Assembly (NCBI RefSeq): GCF_001598255.1
Contig: NZ_BCYP01000045.1
Location: 1-58,832, forward strand
Length of the DNA: 58,832 nucleotides
Direction of reading: 5' to 3'
DNA from: Mitsuaria chitosanitabida ATCC BAA-476 = NBRC 102408
Lineage (GTDB): Bacteria; Pseudomonadota; Gammaproteobacteria; Burkholderiales; Burkholderiaceae_C
Every line of letters starts with the position of its first letter. Positions within the stretch are counted from its first letter, which is position 1. A model generated the notes under the pieces. The model was not told the origin of the DNA and did no database searches. It saw only the letters and a program-made list of their open reading frames with translations. Below, piece after piece: positions 38,484 to 47,539 of this stretch. The translations under genes and the position numbers were made by a program.

Positions 38484-39028
38484 GCGGCGGCAAGCTGAAG
38501 TACTTCCCGCACCTGGGCGGCGCGCTGGTGCTGGCCGGAGCCGGGCTGTTCAAATTCCTGGGCGCTTTGGAAGGCGAGGGCCAGTTCACGGTCTACGCTG
38601 ACAAGCTCGCCGGCGGCCTGCCTACGGTGTGCCGCGGCCTCACCCGACACGTGACCTCCACGCCGATCATCGTCGGCGAGGTCTGGAGCGCGGCGAAGTG
38701 CGAGGCCGAGGAGAAGGCGGCGCTCGAGCGCGTGCAGGTCCAGGTCGCGAACTGCTTCCGCGTCCTGCCGCCGCAGCGCGTGTTCGACGCCGCCAGCAGT
38801 CACGCCTGGAACCTGGGCGCGCCCGCGACCTGCGGCAGCGGCGCCATGGCCGCGTTCAACCGCGGCGAGTGGGAGCGCGGCTGCCGGCGCCTGAGCCGGG
38901 GCGACGACGGCACCATCGTCTGGAGCTTCACGAGCCGCATGGTCGACGGCAAGAAGGTCTTCACCTTCGTGCAGGGCCTGGCCAACCGCCGCGCCGCCGA
39001 GACCGAACTCTGTCTGGGGGCTGCATGA
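38480..39028 (+). CDS. GH24-type endolysin (lysozyme), probable SAR type
   Basis: A 182-residue muramidase. An N-terminal hydrophobic, Gly/Ala-rich segment (about residues 12-28) resembles a signal-arrest-release anchor. The catalytic region is LEGEGQFTVYADKLAGGLPT followed by VCRGLT, with Glu, Asp and Thr of the GH24 family; spacing of the Glu differs slightly from T4 lysozyme. Cys residues could control activation. It is paired with the upstream holin. Confidence 0.85.
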   Translation: MSGGKLKYFPHLGGALVLAGAGLFKFLGALEGEGQFTVYADKLAGGLPTVCRGLTRHVTSTPIIVGEVWSAAKCEAEEKAALERVQVQVANCFRVLPPQRVFDAASSHAWNLGAPATCGSGAMAAFNRGEWERGCRRLSRGDDGTIVWSFTSRMVDGKKVFTFVQGLANRRAAETELCLGAA

Positions 39029-40668
39029 CCGTCCTGCGCGTCGGTGACTTCCTCGGCGCCGCGCTCGCGCCGCACCCGAAGCAGCTGCCGGACTCGGTGG
39101 GCGTGGTCTCGCTGAATCAGAAGCTGGGGCGAGGGGACCTGCGCCCGCTGCGCGCGCCCGTGACGCGCGCGGCGGTGCCGGCCGGCCGCAAGTCGATCTA
39201 TCGCATGGGCCGCGACATAGTCAGCGACACCAACTACTGGCTGTCTTGGCCGACGCTGGTCTCGGTCGCGCGCGGCTACAACACCTCCGAGAACGGCGAG
39301 CGGACCTACTACACCGGCGACGGCTTCCCGAAGTGGACCGACAACACCATGGCGCTGGGCGCCACGCCGCCGACCGCCTGGCGCGCGCTGGGCCTGCCCG
39401 CGCCGGCGTCGGCGCCAACGTTGGCCGCCAGCGGCGGCAGCAGCACGGCCGACCTCGAGGACCGGGCCTACGTCTACACCTACGTCAGCGACCACGACGA
39501 GGAGAGCGGGCCGTCGCCGGCGGGCAAGGTGAAGTGCCGGGCCGACGACACCGTCGCGATCACCTCGCTCGCCGCGGCGCCGGCGGGCAGCTACGGCATC
39601 AACCGGATCCGGGTGTACCGGACCGAGACCGGCAGCTCCGGCCAGACCGCCTACTTCTTCCTGCGCGAGATCGCCTCCAGCAGCTCCAGCACCAGCGACG
39701 ACAACCGCGCGCTCGGCGAGGTGCTGCCGTCGCTGACCTGGGTCCCGGCGCCCGGCGTGCCGCAGGGCGGCGCGCTGAACATCACCGAGCCCACGCTGCA
39801 GTTCCTGACCCCGCTGTGGAACGGGATGATGGCCGGAATCTCCGGCCGCGAGATCCGCTTCTGTGAGCCCTACATCGCCTACGCCTGGCCGATGCAGTAC
39901 GGCCTGACCCCGGCGGACGTCACGCCTGTGGCGATGGCGGCCTACGGCTCGACGCTGGTCGTCGCCACCAACGGCCGCCCGGTGGTCTGCACCGGCGGCT
40001 CGCCGGATGCGATGGACGAGTCGCCGGTCGAGTTCTTGCAGGCATGCGTCTCCCCGGCGTCGATGGTCAGCGTCGGGCATGGTGTCGCCTGGGCGTCGCC
40101 CGACGGCCTGGCCTACCTGGGCGCGGCCGGCCCCCAACTGCTCACCGCCCGTTCGCTGGCGCGCGAGGACTGGCAGGCGCTGGCGCCGGAGACCATCATC
40201 GGCGCCTTCTTCGAGGGCCGGTACTACGGCTTCTATCAGGTCGGCGGCGTCAAGCGCTCCTTCATGATCGACCCGGCGGTGCCCACCAGCATCTACTTCT
40301 CGGACATCGGCGCGGACGCGGTCTACGTCGACGACATGCAGGATGCGATGTTCGTGCTCAACGGGACCAGCGTGCAGCGCTGGGACGCCGGCGCTGGCCT
40401 GGCCGCGCGGTTCCGCAGCAAGGTCTTCGAGCACGTGTCCCTGATCCCGCCGTTCACCGCGGGCAAGGTGATCGCCGACGCCTTCCCGGTGACGGTGCGC
40501 GTGTTCGATGACCGCGGCCAGGTCGCCGAGGTCGTGGTGACCAGCCCGGATCCGTTCCGGCTGCCGGGCGACCAGCGGACCTTCACGACCCAGGTGGAGA
40601 TCGAGACCTCCGGGCCGGTCCAGGGCGTCGCACTGGCGCACTCGATGGAGGAGTTCAACGGTGGCTGA
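39025..40668 (+). CDS. Tail nozzle/hub-like beta-propeller protein
   Basis: A 547-residue beta-rich protein. Segments such as TYVSDHDEESGPSPAG, INRIRVYRTETG and repeated blade-like stretches (VAWASPDGLAYLG, SFMIDPAVPTSIYF) suggest a beta-propeller with an inserted Ig-like part, as in short-tail nozzle or hub proteins. Its start overlaps the endolysin stop. Confidence 0.65.
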   Translation: MTVLRVGDFLGAALAPHPKQLPDSVGVVSLNQKLGRGDLRPLRAPVTRAAVPAGRKSIYRMGRDIVSDTNYWLSWPTLVSVARGYNTSENGERTYYTGDGFPKWTDNTMALGATPPTAWRALGLPAPASAPTLAASGGSSTADLEDRAYVYTYVSDHDEESGPSPAGKVKCRADDTVAITSLAAAPAGSYGINRIRVYRTETGSSGQTAYFFLREIASSSSSTSDDNRALGEVLPSLTWVPAPGVPQGGALNITEPTLQFLTPLWNGMMAGISGREIRFCEPYIAYAWPMQYGLTPADVTPVAMAAYGSTLVVATNGRPVVCTGGSPDAMDESPVEFLQACVSPASMVSVGHGVAWASPDGLAYLGAAGPQLLTARSLAREDWQALAPETIIGAFFEGRYYGFYQVGGVKRSFMIDPAVPTSIYFSDIGADAVYVDDMQDAMFVLNGTSVQRWDAGAGLAARFRSKVFEHVSLIPPFTAGKVIADAFPVTVRVFDDRGQVAEVVVTSPDPFRLPGDQRTFTTQVEIETSGPVQGVALAHSMEEFNGG

Positions 40669-42676
40669 CCGTCGCAAGGATCTCCCGCCAGTCAACAGCG
40701 CGCAGTTCCAGCAGCAGGTCCGCGAGGCGATCTCCACCTACCTGGGCAACCGCGGCGACAAACTCGATCGCGGCGTCACCGTGCGCGACCTGGTGGACTC
40801 GGGCCTTGTCGAGCTCAACGCCGGCTTCCTGCGCGGCACCGGCGTCGCGCCGATCAAGGGCCCCGGGCCCAACGTGGGCACCGGTGGCGGAGGCGGGGGC
40901 ACGACACCCTACGAGCCCGATCTGTCGCCGCCGCCCACGCCCACCGGCGTCACGGTGACGGCCGGCATCGACTTCCTGATGTTCGTCACGGACCCGCCGC
41001 TCTACCTGCAGGGGCACGGGCACGGCCGCACGCGCGTCTACGGCACGACCTGGACCAGCGGCCCGAAGCCCACCTTCGCCGATGCGAAGGAGCTGATGCA
41101 GTTCCTGGGCAACGTCGACTCGTACCCGACTAACCCGGCCACGAAGTGGCACATCTGGCTGAAGTGGGTCACGAACGACGGCATCGCCTCGACCGTGCCC
41201 GTCGGCGGCACCAACGGCTTCGAGGTCACGACCGGGCAGGACGTCTCGCAACTGCTCAACGCGCTGCAGGGCAAGCTGCGCAACGAGCAGCTCGACCCGG
41301 CGTCGAACTTCCGGTTTAAGGCGAACCTCTTCACGATCGAGAGCACGACCGGCTCGCCGTCGATCAACCCGTTCACGGTGATCACGACGCCGACGCTGAC
41401 GCCAGCGGGCGAGTTGCTGCCGGTGGGCGTCTACATGGAGGCGGCCTACATCAAGGGCCTCGAGGCGGCGCTCGCGCGCTTCCAGACCGCGATCATCACG
41501 AACGCGATGATCGTGTCGGTGTCGGCATCGCGGATCACCTCGGGCGTGATCAACGTCGGCAGCTACATCCAGTCGAGCAACTACGTCGCCGGCACCACGG
41601 GCTGGCGGATCCACGGTGACGGCACGGCCGAATTCCCGGCGGCGGTCATCCGCGGCCAGCTCAGCGCGGCCCAGATGAACGGGCAGGGCCTCAAGATTAC
41701 GCGCGCCGATGGCTCGGTCGTCCTCGATGCAGGCGACTCGATCGATCCATTCAAGGGGTTGTCCGTCGGTCGCAACCTGATCGCCAACTCCGATCAGACG
41801 AGTGCGATGACTTGGGGCATGGGCAATGTGAATGGCCAGATCGATGTGCCGCTCACCTATGCCTCCAACAAGTGGTCCGACACCTATGTCCTGCTGGGCA
41901 ACACGACCCGAAACGTCACCTGCCATCAGAACGGAAACAACGGCGGAGGTGACACCGCTGTGTGCTGCGACATCTATCCCCTCGGCAATGGCTACACCGT
42001 GGCGCAGTCGGTGGCCGTGGTGCCGGGTCAGAAGTACTGCTTCTCCGCATACATGCAGGCGCACCGCTGCTTCGTCGGGGTGGGGCTCGAGTTCTTCGAC
42101 ATCGGCGGGAACGCCGTTGGCACTGCCTACTCCAGTCCCACAGCCACACCCCACAGCTGGGGCGCATACCAGGCGGACAGGCTGGCCTACTACACGCGTC
42201 CGTTCGCGATGGCGACCGCGCCGGCCAATGCCGTGTACGCGCGCGTCTTCATGCGCAAGTACAACACCTTCGCCGCTGCGGAGGCTCAGGAGTCGTGGTG
42301 GTGGGGGGCCGCCCCGCAGTTCGAGGCGGTCGGTGCAACAGCGACCGGGCCGGGGCCCTACACGCCCGGCCCGCCAGGCAGCACGCGCCAGCTTGGCTAC
42401 GCCGGCGACCTTGACGCCACCAAGGGCGCCACGATTGGGTCGAACCTCTTCGGCTCGTTCGACCAGGGCACCTTCGATGTCGTGATGAACGGCCGATCGC
42501 TGATCCGCTTGGCTCACATCAACACGGCGACGATCGGGAACCTGCGCGCGCTGGCCGCCAACATCGGCGTGCTGGAGTCCTACGGGCCCAACGGGACCTT
42601 CCGCCTCCAGGACGGCAAGCTGAGCATGATCGCGGCCAGCACCGGCGTCACCTTCTTCGAGGCCGGGGTGCTGTAG
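40661..42676 (+). CDS. Tail tip/fibre protein with J-like region
   Basis: A 671-residue protein. GTG start. The middle (FQTAIITNAMIVSVSASRIT, then INVGSYIQSSNYVAGTTGWR, AEFPAAVIRGQLSAAQ) matches the distal part of tail-tip protein J and central fibres. The following region (SWGAYQADRLAYYTRP, ARVFMRKYN) resembles a carbohydrate-binding-like domain. Probably host recognition. Confidence 0.75.
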   Translation: MADRRKDLPPVNSAQFQQQVREAISTYLGNRGDKLDRGVTVRDLVDSGLVELNAGFLRGTGVAPIKGPGPNVGTGGGGGGTTPYEPDLSPPPTPTGVTVTAGIDFLMFVTDPPLYLQGHGHGRTRVYGTTWTSGPKPTFADAKELMQFLGNVDSYPTNPATKWHIWLKWVTNDGIASTVPVGGTNGFEVTTGQDVSQLLNALQGKLRNEQLDPASNFRFKANLFTIESTTGSPSINPFTVITTPTLTPAGELLPVGVYMEAAYIKGLEAALARFQTAIITNAMIVSVSASRITSGVINVGSYIQSSNYVAGTTGWRIHGDGTAEFPAAVIRGQLSAAQMNGQGLKITRADGSVVLDAGDSIDPFKGLSVGRNLIANSDQTSAMTWGMGNVNGQIDVPLTYASNKWSDTYVLLGNTTRNVTCHQNGNNGGGDTAVCCDIYPLGNGYTVAQSVAVVPGQKYCFSAYMQAHRCFVGVGLEFFDIGGNAVGTAYSSPTATPHSWGAYQADRLAYYTRPFAMATAPANAVYARVFMRKYNTFAAAEAQESWWWGAAPQFEAVGATATGPGPYTPGPPGSTRQLGYAGDLDATKGATIGSNLFGSFDQGTFDVVMNGRSLIRLAHINTATIGNLRALAANIGVLESYGPNGTFRLQDGKLSMIAASTGVTFFEAGVL

Positions 42677-43722
42677 TGCCCGGCGTCGTCACGCGCAACC
42701 CGTCGACCAATGCGCTGGTCTTCAACTCCGAGGACGTGCCCTACGGCATGTGCCTGGGGATGTACACGATCCCGGCGGGCCAATCGTGGTCGGTGAGCTG
42801 GCCGCAGCTGGCTGGCACGGCCATCCGCGTCACGGCGATCTACAGCTCCTTCTCAGAGCTCGGCGTCAGCGTCAGCTACCCGGGCTCGGTGCCCACGGCC
42901 TCGACGTCGCCGCGGAACTACGCGCGGTCCCTCCTGGTGTTCTGCAGCGGGCAACCGACCTCGGTCAGCGGCCCGGCCCTGCGGTTCCGCAGCAGCGCCG
43001 GCGGCAACATCGCGCTTAGCCCGAAGGGTAGGGGCCTCAACTTCATCGGCAAGGCCTCGCTCGTCGACATGACGCCGGGCGGCGGCGGCCCCTCGCTGGT
43101 GATCCCGGACACGCAGGGCTCGGCGCCGCCGTACTACGTCTTCCGGATCAGCTGGCCGACCAAGCCGGTGCCGGTCTTCCGGATCCAGGCGGGCCAGTAC
43201 ATCTCGCCCAACAGCGAGTTCTACTCGGTCGGCGCGGGCCTCTGGGAGATGCAGGTCTGCAGCCTGGTCTCGCTGCCCGGCAACTCTGGCTCGAGCTGGC
43301 CCGCCATCACCCAGCCCGAGATCTACTGCTTCGGCCTGCCGACCTCCGCCGGCGCGGTGACGGTGCGCGACCACGACACGGGCGAGATCGCCTTCAACCT
43401 CACCGCGGCCCCGCTGCTCGTGATCGACGGGCACCACGACTGGGGCGCTGGCGATGCCGGCGCATCCCGCGCGATCCCCGGTGGGATCCCAGGGGGCTAC
43501 TGCGGCGTCATCGGCAGCACCGGCATGTCCGGCACCGATGTCTTCAACGCCGGCGCGAACCGCTGGCGCGTCCTGGGCAAGCAGGGCGCCTTCTCCCTCA
43601 GCGGCGGCTCCATCGTGCTGAACCAGATGTACGTGCAGATGTACATCGTGAACGGGGCCGAATCCCCTGTCGATCAGCGCGTCGCCGCCTCCAACGAACT
43701 GGTCAACCTCGCGAGGTACTGA
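42676..43722 (+). CDS. Tail tip/adhesin-like protein
   Basis: A 348-residue beta-rich protein, GTG start immediately at the previous stop. Rich in Ser/Gly/Pro with Trp/Tyr (YYVFRISWPTKPVPVFRIQ...). Co-directional with the J-like protein, so likely a tail-tip partner or fibre. Confidence 0.6.
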   Translation: MPGVVTRNPSTNALVFNSEDVPYGMCLGMYTIPAGQSWSVSWPQLAGTAIRVTAIYSSFSELGVSVSYPGSVPTASTSPRNYARSLLVFCSGQPTSVSGPALRFRSSAGGNIALSPKGRGLNFIGKASLVDMTPGGGGPSLVIPDTQGSAPPYYVFRISWPTKPVPVFRIQAGQYISPNSEFYSVGAGLWEMQVCSLVSLPGNSGSSWPAITQPEIYCFGLPTSAGAVTVRDHDTGEIAFNLTAAPLLVIDGHHDWGAGDAGASRAIPGGIPGGYCGVIGSTGMSGTDVFNAGANRWRVLGKQGAFSLSGGSIVLNQMYVQMYIVNGAESPVDQRVAASNELVNLARY

Positions 43723-44376
43723 ATGCCGCTCCTCAAGTCCGTCAAGACGCCCACCGGCGCGCAGTTGGGCTATCACGTCGTCACCAACATCAGCATCGAC
43801 ACGCGCAGCGCGCAGGCCGTCGCCATCCTGGCCGTGCACAGCTGGCCGGACGAGGCGCACTACCAGCTCGCCGCCGGCGGCATGGCGGCGTGGCACTGGA
43901 CCGTGCCGGTTCCGGTGGAGCCGCTGCAGGTGGGCGGCCCGCTGATGGAAGCCTGCGAGGACGTGCTGCGCGCGTTGCCTGACGACCTGTCGCCATTCGC
44001 CGGCGCGTCGGTGGCGCCGCTGGCCGGCGACCTGGATGGCGCGCGGGCGCGTCAGTGGGCGCTGGTGAAGCAGACGCGCGACTCGCTCGATGCCCAGCCG
44101 GTCGCGGTCGACGGCATCCAGCTCGACGCCGACCCGTCGTCGCGGGTCGACATCCTGGGGGCGATCATGGCGATGCAGTTGGGCAACGAGACCGAGCGGG
44201 TCTGGCGGTGCACCGACAACGTGATGCGGACGCTGACGCTGGACCAGCTGGTGCGCGCCGGCCGCGCGGTGGCCGCGCGCCGCCAGGCGCTGATCGAGCA
44301 GTCCGACGCCCTGGCCCAGCAGATCCAGAACGCCCAGACCGTCGAGGCGGTGACGGCCGTCGTCTGGCCGACCTGA
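43723..44376 (+). CDS. Tail-fibre-associated protein with DUF4376-like domain
   Basis: A 217-residue protein. The C-terminal half (ALVKQTRDSLDAQPVAVDG, then DILGAIMAMQLGNE, WRCTDNVMRTLTLDQL) matches DUF4376, a domain of tail-fibre-linked proteins. It ends 11 bases before late repeat copy 9. Confidence 0.75.
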   Translation: MPLLKSVKTPTGAQLGYHVVTNISIDTRSAQAVAILAVHSWPDEAHYQLAAGGMAAWHWTVPVPVEPLQVGGPLMEACEDVLRALPDDLSPFAGASVAPLAGDLDGARARQWALVKQTRDSLDAQPVAVDGIQLDADPSSRVDILGAIMAMQLGNETERVWRCTDNVMRTLTLDQLVRAGRAVAARRQALIEQSDALAQQIQNAQTVEAVTAVVWPT

Positions 44377-44387
44377 CCGGGCTCGGG

Positions 44388-44403
44388 CGTGCCAAGGATG
44401 GCA
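44388..44403 (+). repeat. Late repeat copy 9 (CsrA-site-like hairpin)
   Basis: CGTGCCAAGGATGGCA followed by GCCT; five-base stem around AGGA. The GNAT ATG is ten bases after the repeat and has no other Shine-Dalgarno candidate. Confidence 0.88.
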
Positions 44404-44413
44404 GCCTGCCGCC

Positions 44414-44929
44414 ATGCACGCCGAGCTCGAAGTCGATTTCCGCGCCGTCGCCGAATTCATGAAGGCGCATCTGCCCGGCTACGCCGTCGCGGAGCGCCAA
44501 CGGGCGATCGGCCTGCGCCGTGACGGGGAACTGGTCGCGGGGGTCATCTTCGAGGGCTTCAACGGCCGCAACCTCTGGATGCACGTCGCATCCAAGCCGG
44601 GGCGGCGCTGGTTGAACCGCGAGTACCTGAGCGCCTGCTTCCGCTATGCCTTCGTGGACTGCGGCGTCGAGCGCGTCAGCGGCTATGTTGAGGCCTCCAA
44701 CCTCGACGCGCGGCGCTTCGACGAGGCGTTGGGGTTCAAGGAAGAGGCACGCCTGAAGGGCGCCGCACAGGATGGCGGTGACGTGATTCTGTATGTGATG
44801 CGTCGAGAGGATTGCCGCTATGGGAAGGTTTCACCAAACGGACTGGGACTTGCTCCCGCACGACGCGTTCCGGCCGAGGTTCGGGCGACGCGGGCCGCTG
44901 ACGCTGCACGGCGGGGGCAAGGGCGGTAG
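44414..44929 (+). CDS. GNAT-family acetyltransferase
   Basis: A 171-residue protein. GVIFEGFNGRNLWMHVAS, REYLSACFRYAFVDCGVERV and VEASNLDARRFDEALGFKEE give the strand-helix pattern and typical A-site of GNAT N-acetyltransferases seen in phage late regions. The substrate is unknown. Its last 36 codons overlap the next gene by 110 bases in another frame. Confidence 0.8.
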   Translation: MHAELEVDFRAVAEFMKAHLPGYAVAERQRAIGLRRDGELVAGVIFEGFNGRNLWMHVASKPGRRWLNREYLSACFRYAFVDCGVERVSGYVEASNLDARRFDEALGFKEEARLKGAAQDGGDVILYVMRREDCRYGKVSPNGLGLAPARRVPAEVRATRAADAARRGQGR

Positions 44930-45737
44930 CTCTGCGCCAGCGCCGGACCCTGCGCTGGTCCAGGCGCAGATTCGCTCGATGGGGATTCAGGACAGCGCCA
45001 TTCAGGCGATGCTCCAGAACAGCAACGAGCTGATGCCGCTGCAGAAGCAGCAGCTGCAGTTCGGCCTCGACAGCGCCAAGACCGCCTACGAGCAATCGCA
45101 GTCCGACCGCCAGTGGCTGCTGTCGCGCCGCGACGCGCTGTCCGGTATGCAGGACAAGCTCGTCAACGAGGCCAACGACTTCAACACCGAGGCGCGCCGC
45201 GAGCAGCTCGCCGGCCAGGCCATGGCCGACGTCAACGCCGCGGCGTCGAGCGCGCGAGACCAGTCCGCCCGAGCGATGGCGCGCATGGGCGTCACGCCGG
45301 GCAGCGGCCGCGCCCAGGCCATGGACCAGCAGCTGCAGATCGCGCAGACCGCCGCCGGCGCGGGCGCCGCCAACAACGCGCGCACCGCCGCGCGCGAGGA
45401 GGGCCGCGCGCTCACCGACCGAGCCGCCAACGCGCTGGCGGGCTACCCGGCCATGAGCTCGCAGGCGACCACCACCGGCGCCGCGCTGGGCGGCAGCGGT
45501 GTCGGCCTCACCGCGGCGTCGCTCGGCAGCCAGAACTCGGGCTACGGCTCGGCGGCCCAGGTCGCGGCGCAGATGGGCGCGAACGCGACCAACATGTGGG
45601 GGGCACAGGCCTCGTACAAGACGCAGCAGGATCAGCTCGCGCGACAGGGCGAGGGCTTCGGCAGCATCCTGGGCGGCCTGGGCGGGCTCGCAACGGGGGC
45701 CGCCAACGTGTACAGCTTGTTCTCGAAGAAGGGGTGA
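44820..45737 (+). CDS. Internal virion (ejection) protein 1
   Basis: A 305-residue protein, Ala/Gln/Gly-rich and helical (SMGIQDSAIQAMLQNSNELM...), with a Gly-rich hydrophobic C-terminus (FGSILGGLGGLATGAANVYS). This pattern is typical of podovirus internal proteins delivered into the host envelope. AGAGGA precedes the ATG inside the GNAT gene. Confidence 0.7.
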   Translation: MGRFHQTDWDLLPHDAFRPRFGRRGPLTLHGGGKGGSSAPAPDPALVQAQIRSMGIQDSAIQAMLQNSNELMPLQKQQLQFGLDSAKTAYEQSQSDRQWLLSRRDALSGMQDKLVNEANDFNTEARREQLAGQAMADVNAAASSARDQSARAMARMGVTPGSGRAQAMDQQLQIAQTAAGAGAANNARTAAREEGRALTDRAANALAGYPAMSSQATTTGAALGGSGVGLTAASLGSQNSGYGSAAQVAAQMGANATNMWGAQASYKTQQDQLARQGEGFGSILGGLGGLATGAANVYSLFSKKG

Positions 45738-47536
45738 TGCCCATGGCACGACGCAGTGATTTCGCGGACTTCGTCCGGAACTTTGGTCTCGGCTACAACC
45801 TGGTCAATCAGGTCGGTCAGGACGTCGCCATGGGGCGAATTGCTAGCGCGAAGGCGGAGCAGTCCCAGGGCTTTACCGCCGAGGACGGCAAGCAGCTCGA
45901 GGCGATCGCGAACGCCAAGGATGCGGACGGAAAGGCGCTCTACAGCTTGAGCGCCAACGAGGACGGAAGCTACACCGTCGCTTCCACCGCGGACCCCTCG
46001 GTGCGCGGGACCATCGCGCAGCACGGGGTGACTGACTTCCTCGGGCAGCGCACGAACGGGGCGATGACCGACGACCAGGTCAGCAGTGCTAGGCAGCGCG
46101 CCATGGCCGGCGTGGTTTCGCGCACGAACCCCATTGCTGGCCAGCAGATGCTGAACAACGTCATGCAGGCCGAGCGCGACACCCAGCGATTCGGCTGGGA
46201 ACAGGCCAGCAGCGAGCGAGCGATCCGCAAGGGGAACGAGGCCGACGCCGACGAGGCGGCCACACGCGCCGCCGACAGCGCGACCTCGGACTGGCTCAAG
46301 AATCGACTGCTGAACGCGGACGGCAGCTCGCGCGCCGGCACCGTTGACGACCACCTCGCAGCGTCGCAGTTCCGTGCCATGAAGCTGGCCGAAGGCGGCC
46401 GGCTCAACGAGTCCAGCGCGGTCTACAAGGACTTCGCGGCGCAGTCGGCGATCAAGATCCAAATGGAGACCGCGGAGCGCGACCGGGAGGCCGGCATCGC
46501 GGCGTCTGCCCTTGCGACCGGCGACACGAAGCCGCTTGTCGGCTTCTGGAACAAGTACATCCCCGACGGCTCCCACGTCACCGACGTGCAGCGGGGCAAG
46601 GATGGTCGACTGACGATCTCGCGCGAAACATCTGACGGCCGCACGCTCCCGCCCAAGGTGATGTCGCAAGCGGAGCTGGTGTCTGGCATGGCGGCGCTGC
46701 GCGACCCGATGGCGCTGTACCAGTTCTCCCAGAACGAGTTCAAGAACAACCTGATGCTGCGCGAGGCGGCGCGCGCCGATGCCCACTCGGCGCGCGAGCA
46801 GGCGACCTTCAACGCACAGGCGCCGCAGCGCCAGCTGGCCAGCACCGTCGCGACGCTGCAGCTCGGCATGGGCAACACGGATAGCCCGACGGAGCGCGCG
46901 GCGATCCAGGGCAAGCTGTCCGCGATGACCGGCGGCGTGCTGGGCGCCAAGCATGAGCCTCCGACGGGCTACCGGTGGAAGAACGACGGCACCGGAGGTC
47001 TGGAGGCGATCCCGGGCGGCCCCGCTGATAAGACGGGCCCGGGCCAGAAGCAGATCCCCGCGGAGGTGGCGCGGATGAACGTGGCGCTTCGGTCGCTGGA
47101 CCAGGGGCTCAACGAGTACGAGACGCTGCTCAAGAACTTCAACCCGCGCAATCCGAAGGACCAGTTCACGCCGAAGTCGCGCGCGCAGATCGAGTCGCTC
47201 GTCGCCGACCTGCAGCTCCAGTTCAAGGAGGCGCAGGCGCTGGGCGCCCTGGCCGGCCCCGACATCGAGCTCATCAACAAGTCGCTCGCGAGCCCGGCGT
47301 CGCTGCAGGGCGCCTCGTTCGGACGCGAGGGCCTGATGGCGCAGCTAGGTGAGGTGCGCAAGGCGCTGGAGCGCCGCAAGTCCGCCATCTCGCAGGAGTT
47401 CAACGTGCCGGTGCCAGGCGCCTCGGCGGCGCCGGCCGCGTCAGCAGCCGCGCCTAGTGCTTCCGCTGCGCCAGCGTCGGCCACCACCAGTTCGCCTCAG
47501 CGCTTCACGCCGTTGTGGGAACAGAAGAGGGACTGA
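45737..47536 (+). CDS. Internal virion (ejection) protein 2
   Basis: A 599-residue helical protein starting with TGATG overlap. N-terminal FADFVRNFGLGYNLVNQVGQ, long Ala/Glu/Arg helices and a Pro/Ala/Ser tail. No enzymatic motif. By size, order and composition it is a P22 gp16/gp20-like or T7 gp15-like internal protein. Confidence 0.7.
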   Translation: MPMARRSDFADFVRNFGLGYNLVNQVGQDVAMGRIASAKAEQSQGFTAEDGKQLEAIANAKDADGKALYSLSANEDGSYTVASTADPSVRGTIAQHGVTDFLGQRTNGAMTDDQVSSARQRAMAGVVSRTNPIAGQQMLNNVMQAERDTQRFGWEQASSERAIRKGNEADADEAATRAADSATSDWLKNRLLNADGSSRAGTVDDHLAASQFRAMKLAEGGRLNESSAVYKDFAAQSAIKIQMETAERDREAGIAASALATGDTKPLVGFWNKYIPDGSHVTDVQRGKDGRLTISRETSDGRTLPPKVMSQAELVSGMAALRDPMALYQFSQNEFKNNLMLREAARADAHSAREQATFNAQAPQRQLASTVATLQLGMGNTDSPTERAAIQGKLSAMTGGVLGAKHEPPTGYRWKNDGTGGLEAIPGGPADKTGPGQKQIPAEVARMNVALRSLDQGLNEYETLLKNFNPRNPKDQFTPKSRAQIESLVADLQLQFKEAQALGALAGPDIELINKSLASPASLQGASFGREGLMAQLGEVRKALERRKSAISQEFNVPVPGASAAPAASAAAPSASAAPASATTSSPQRFTPLWEQKRD

Positions 47537-47539
47537 GCA

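Noticed and set aside
38800-40737. 645-codon antisense open frame opposite the tail hub gene
   Set aside because: Shadow frame; no start signal or domain.
21601-44407. Late repeat as a sigma-54 promoter (TGGCA-N-GC)
   Set aside because: TGGCA fits the -24 box, but the required GC about ten bases on is present in only about two of nine copies, while bases upstream of TGGCA are the most conserved.
21601-44407. Late repeat as a promoter for a phage single-subunit RNA polymerase
   Set aside because: No such polymerase gene was recognised among the frames; the idea remains open only if a divergent polymerase is encoded elsewhere.
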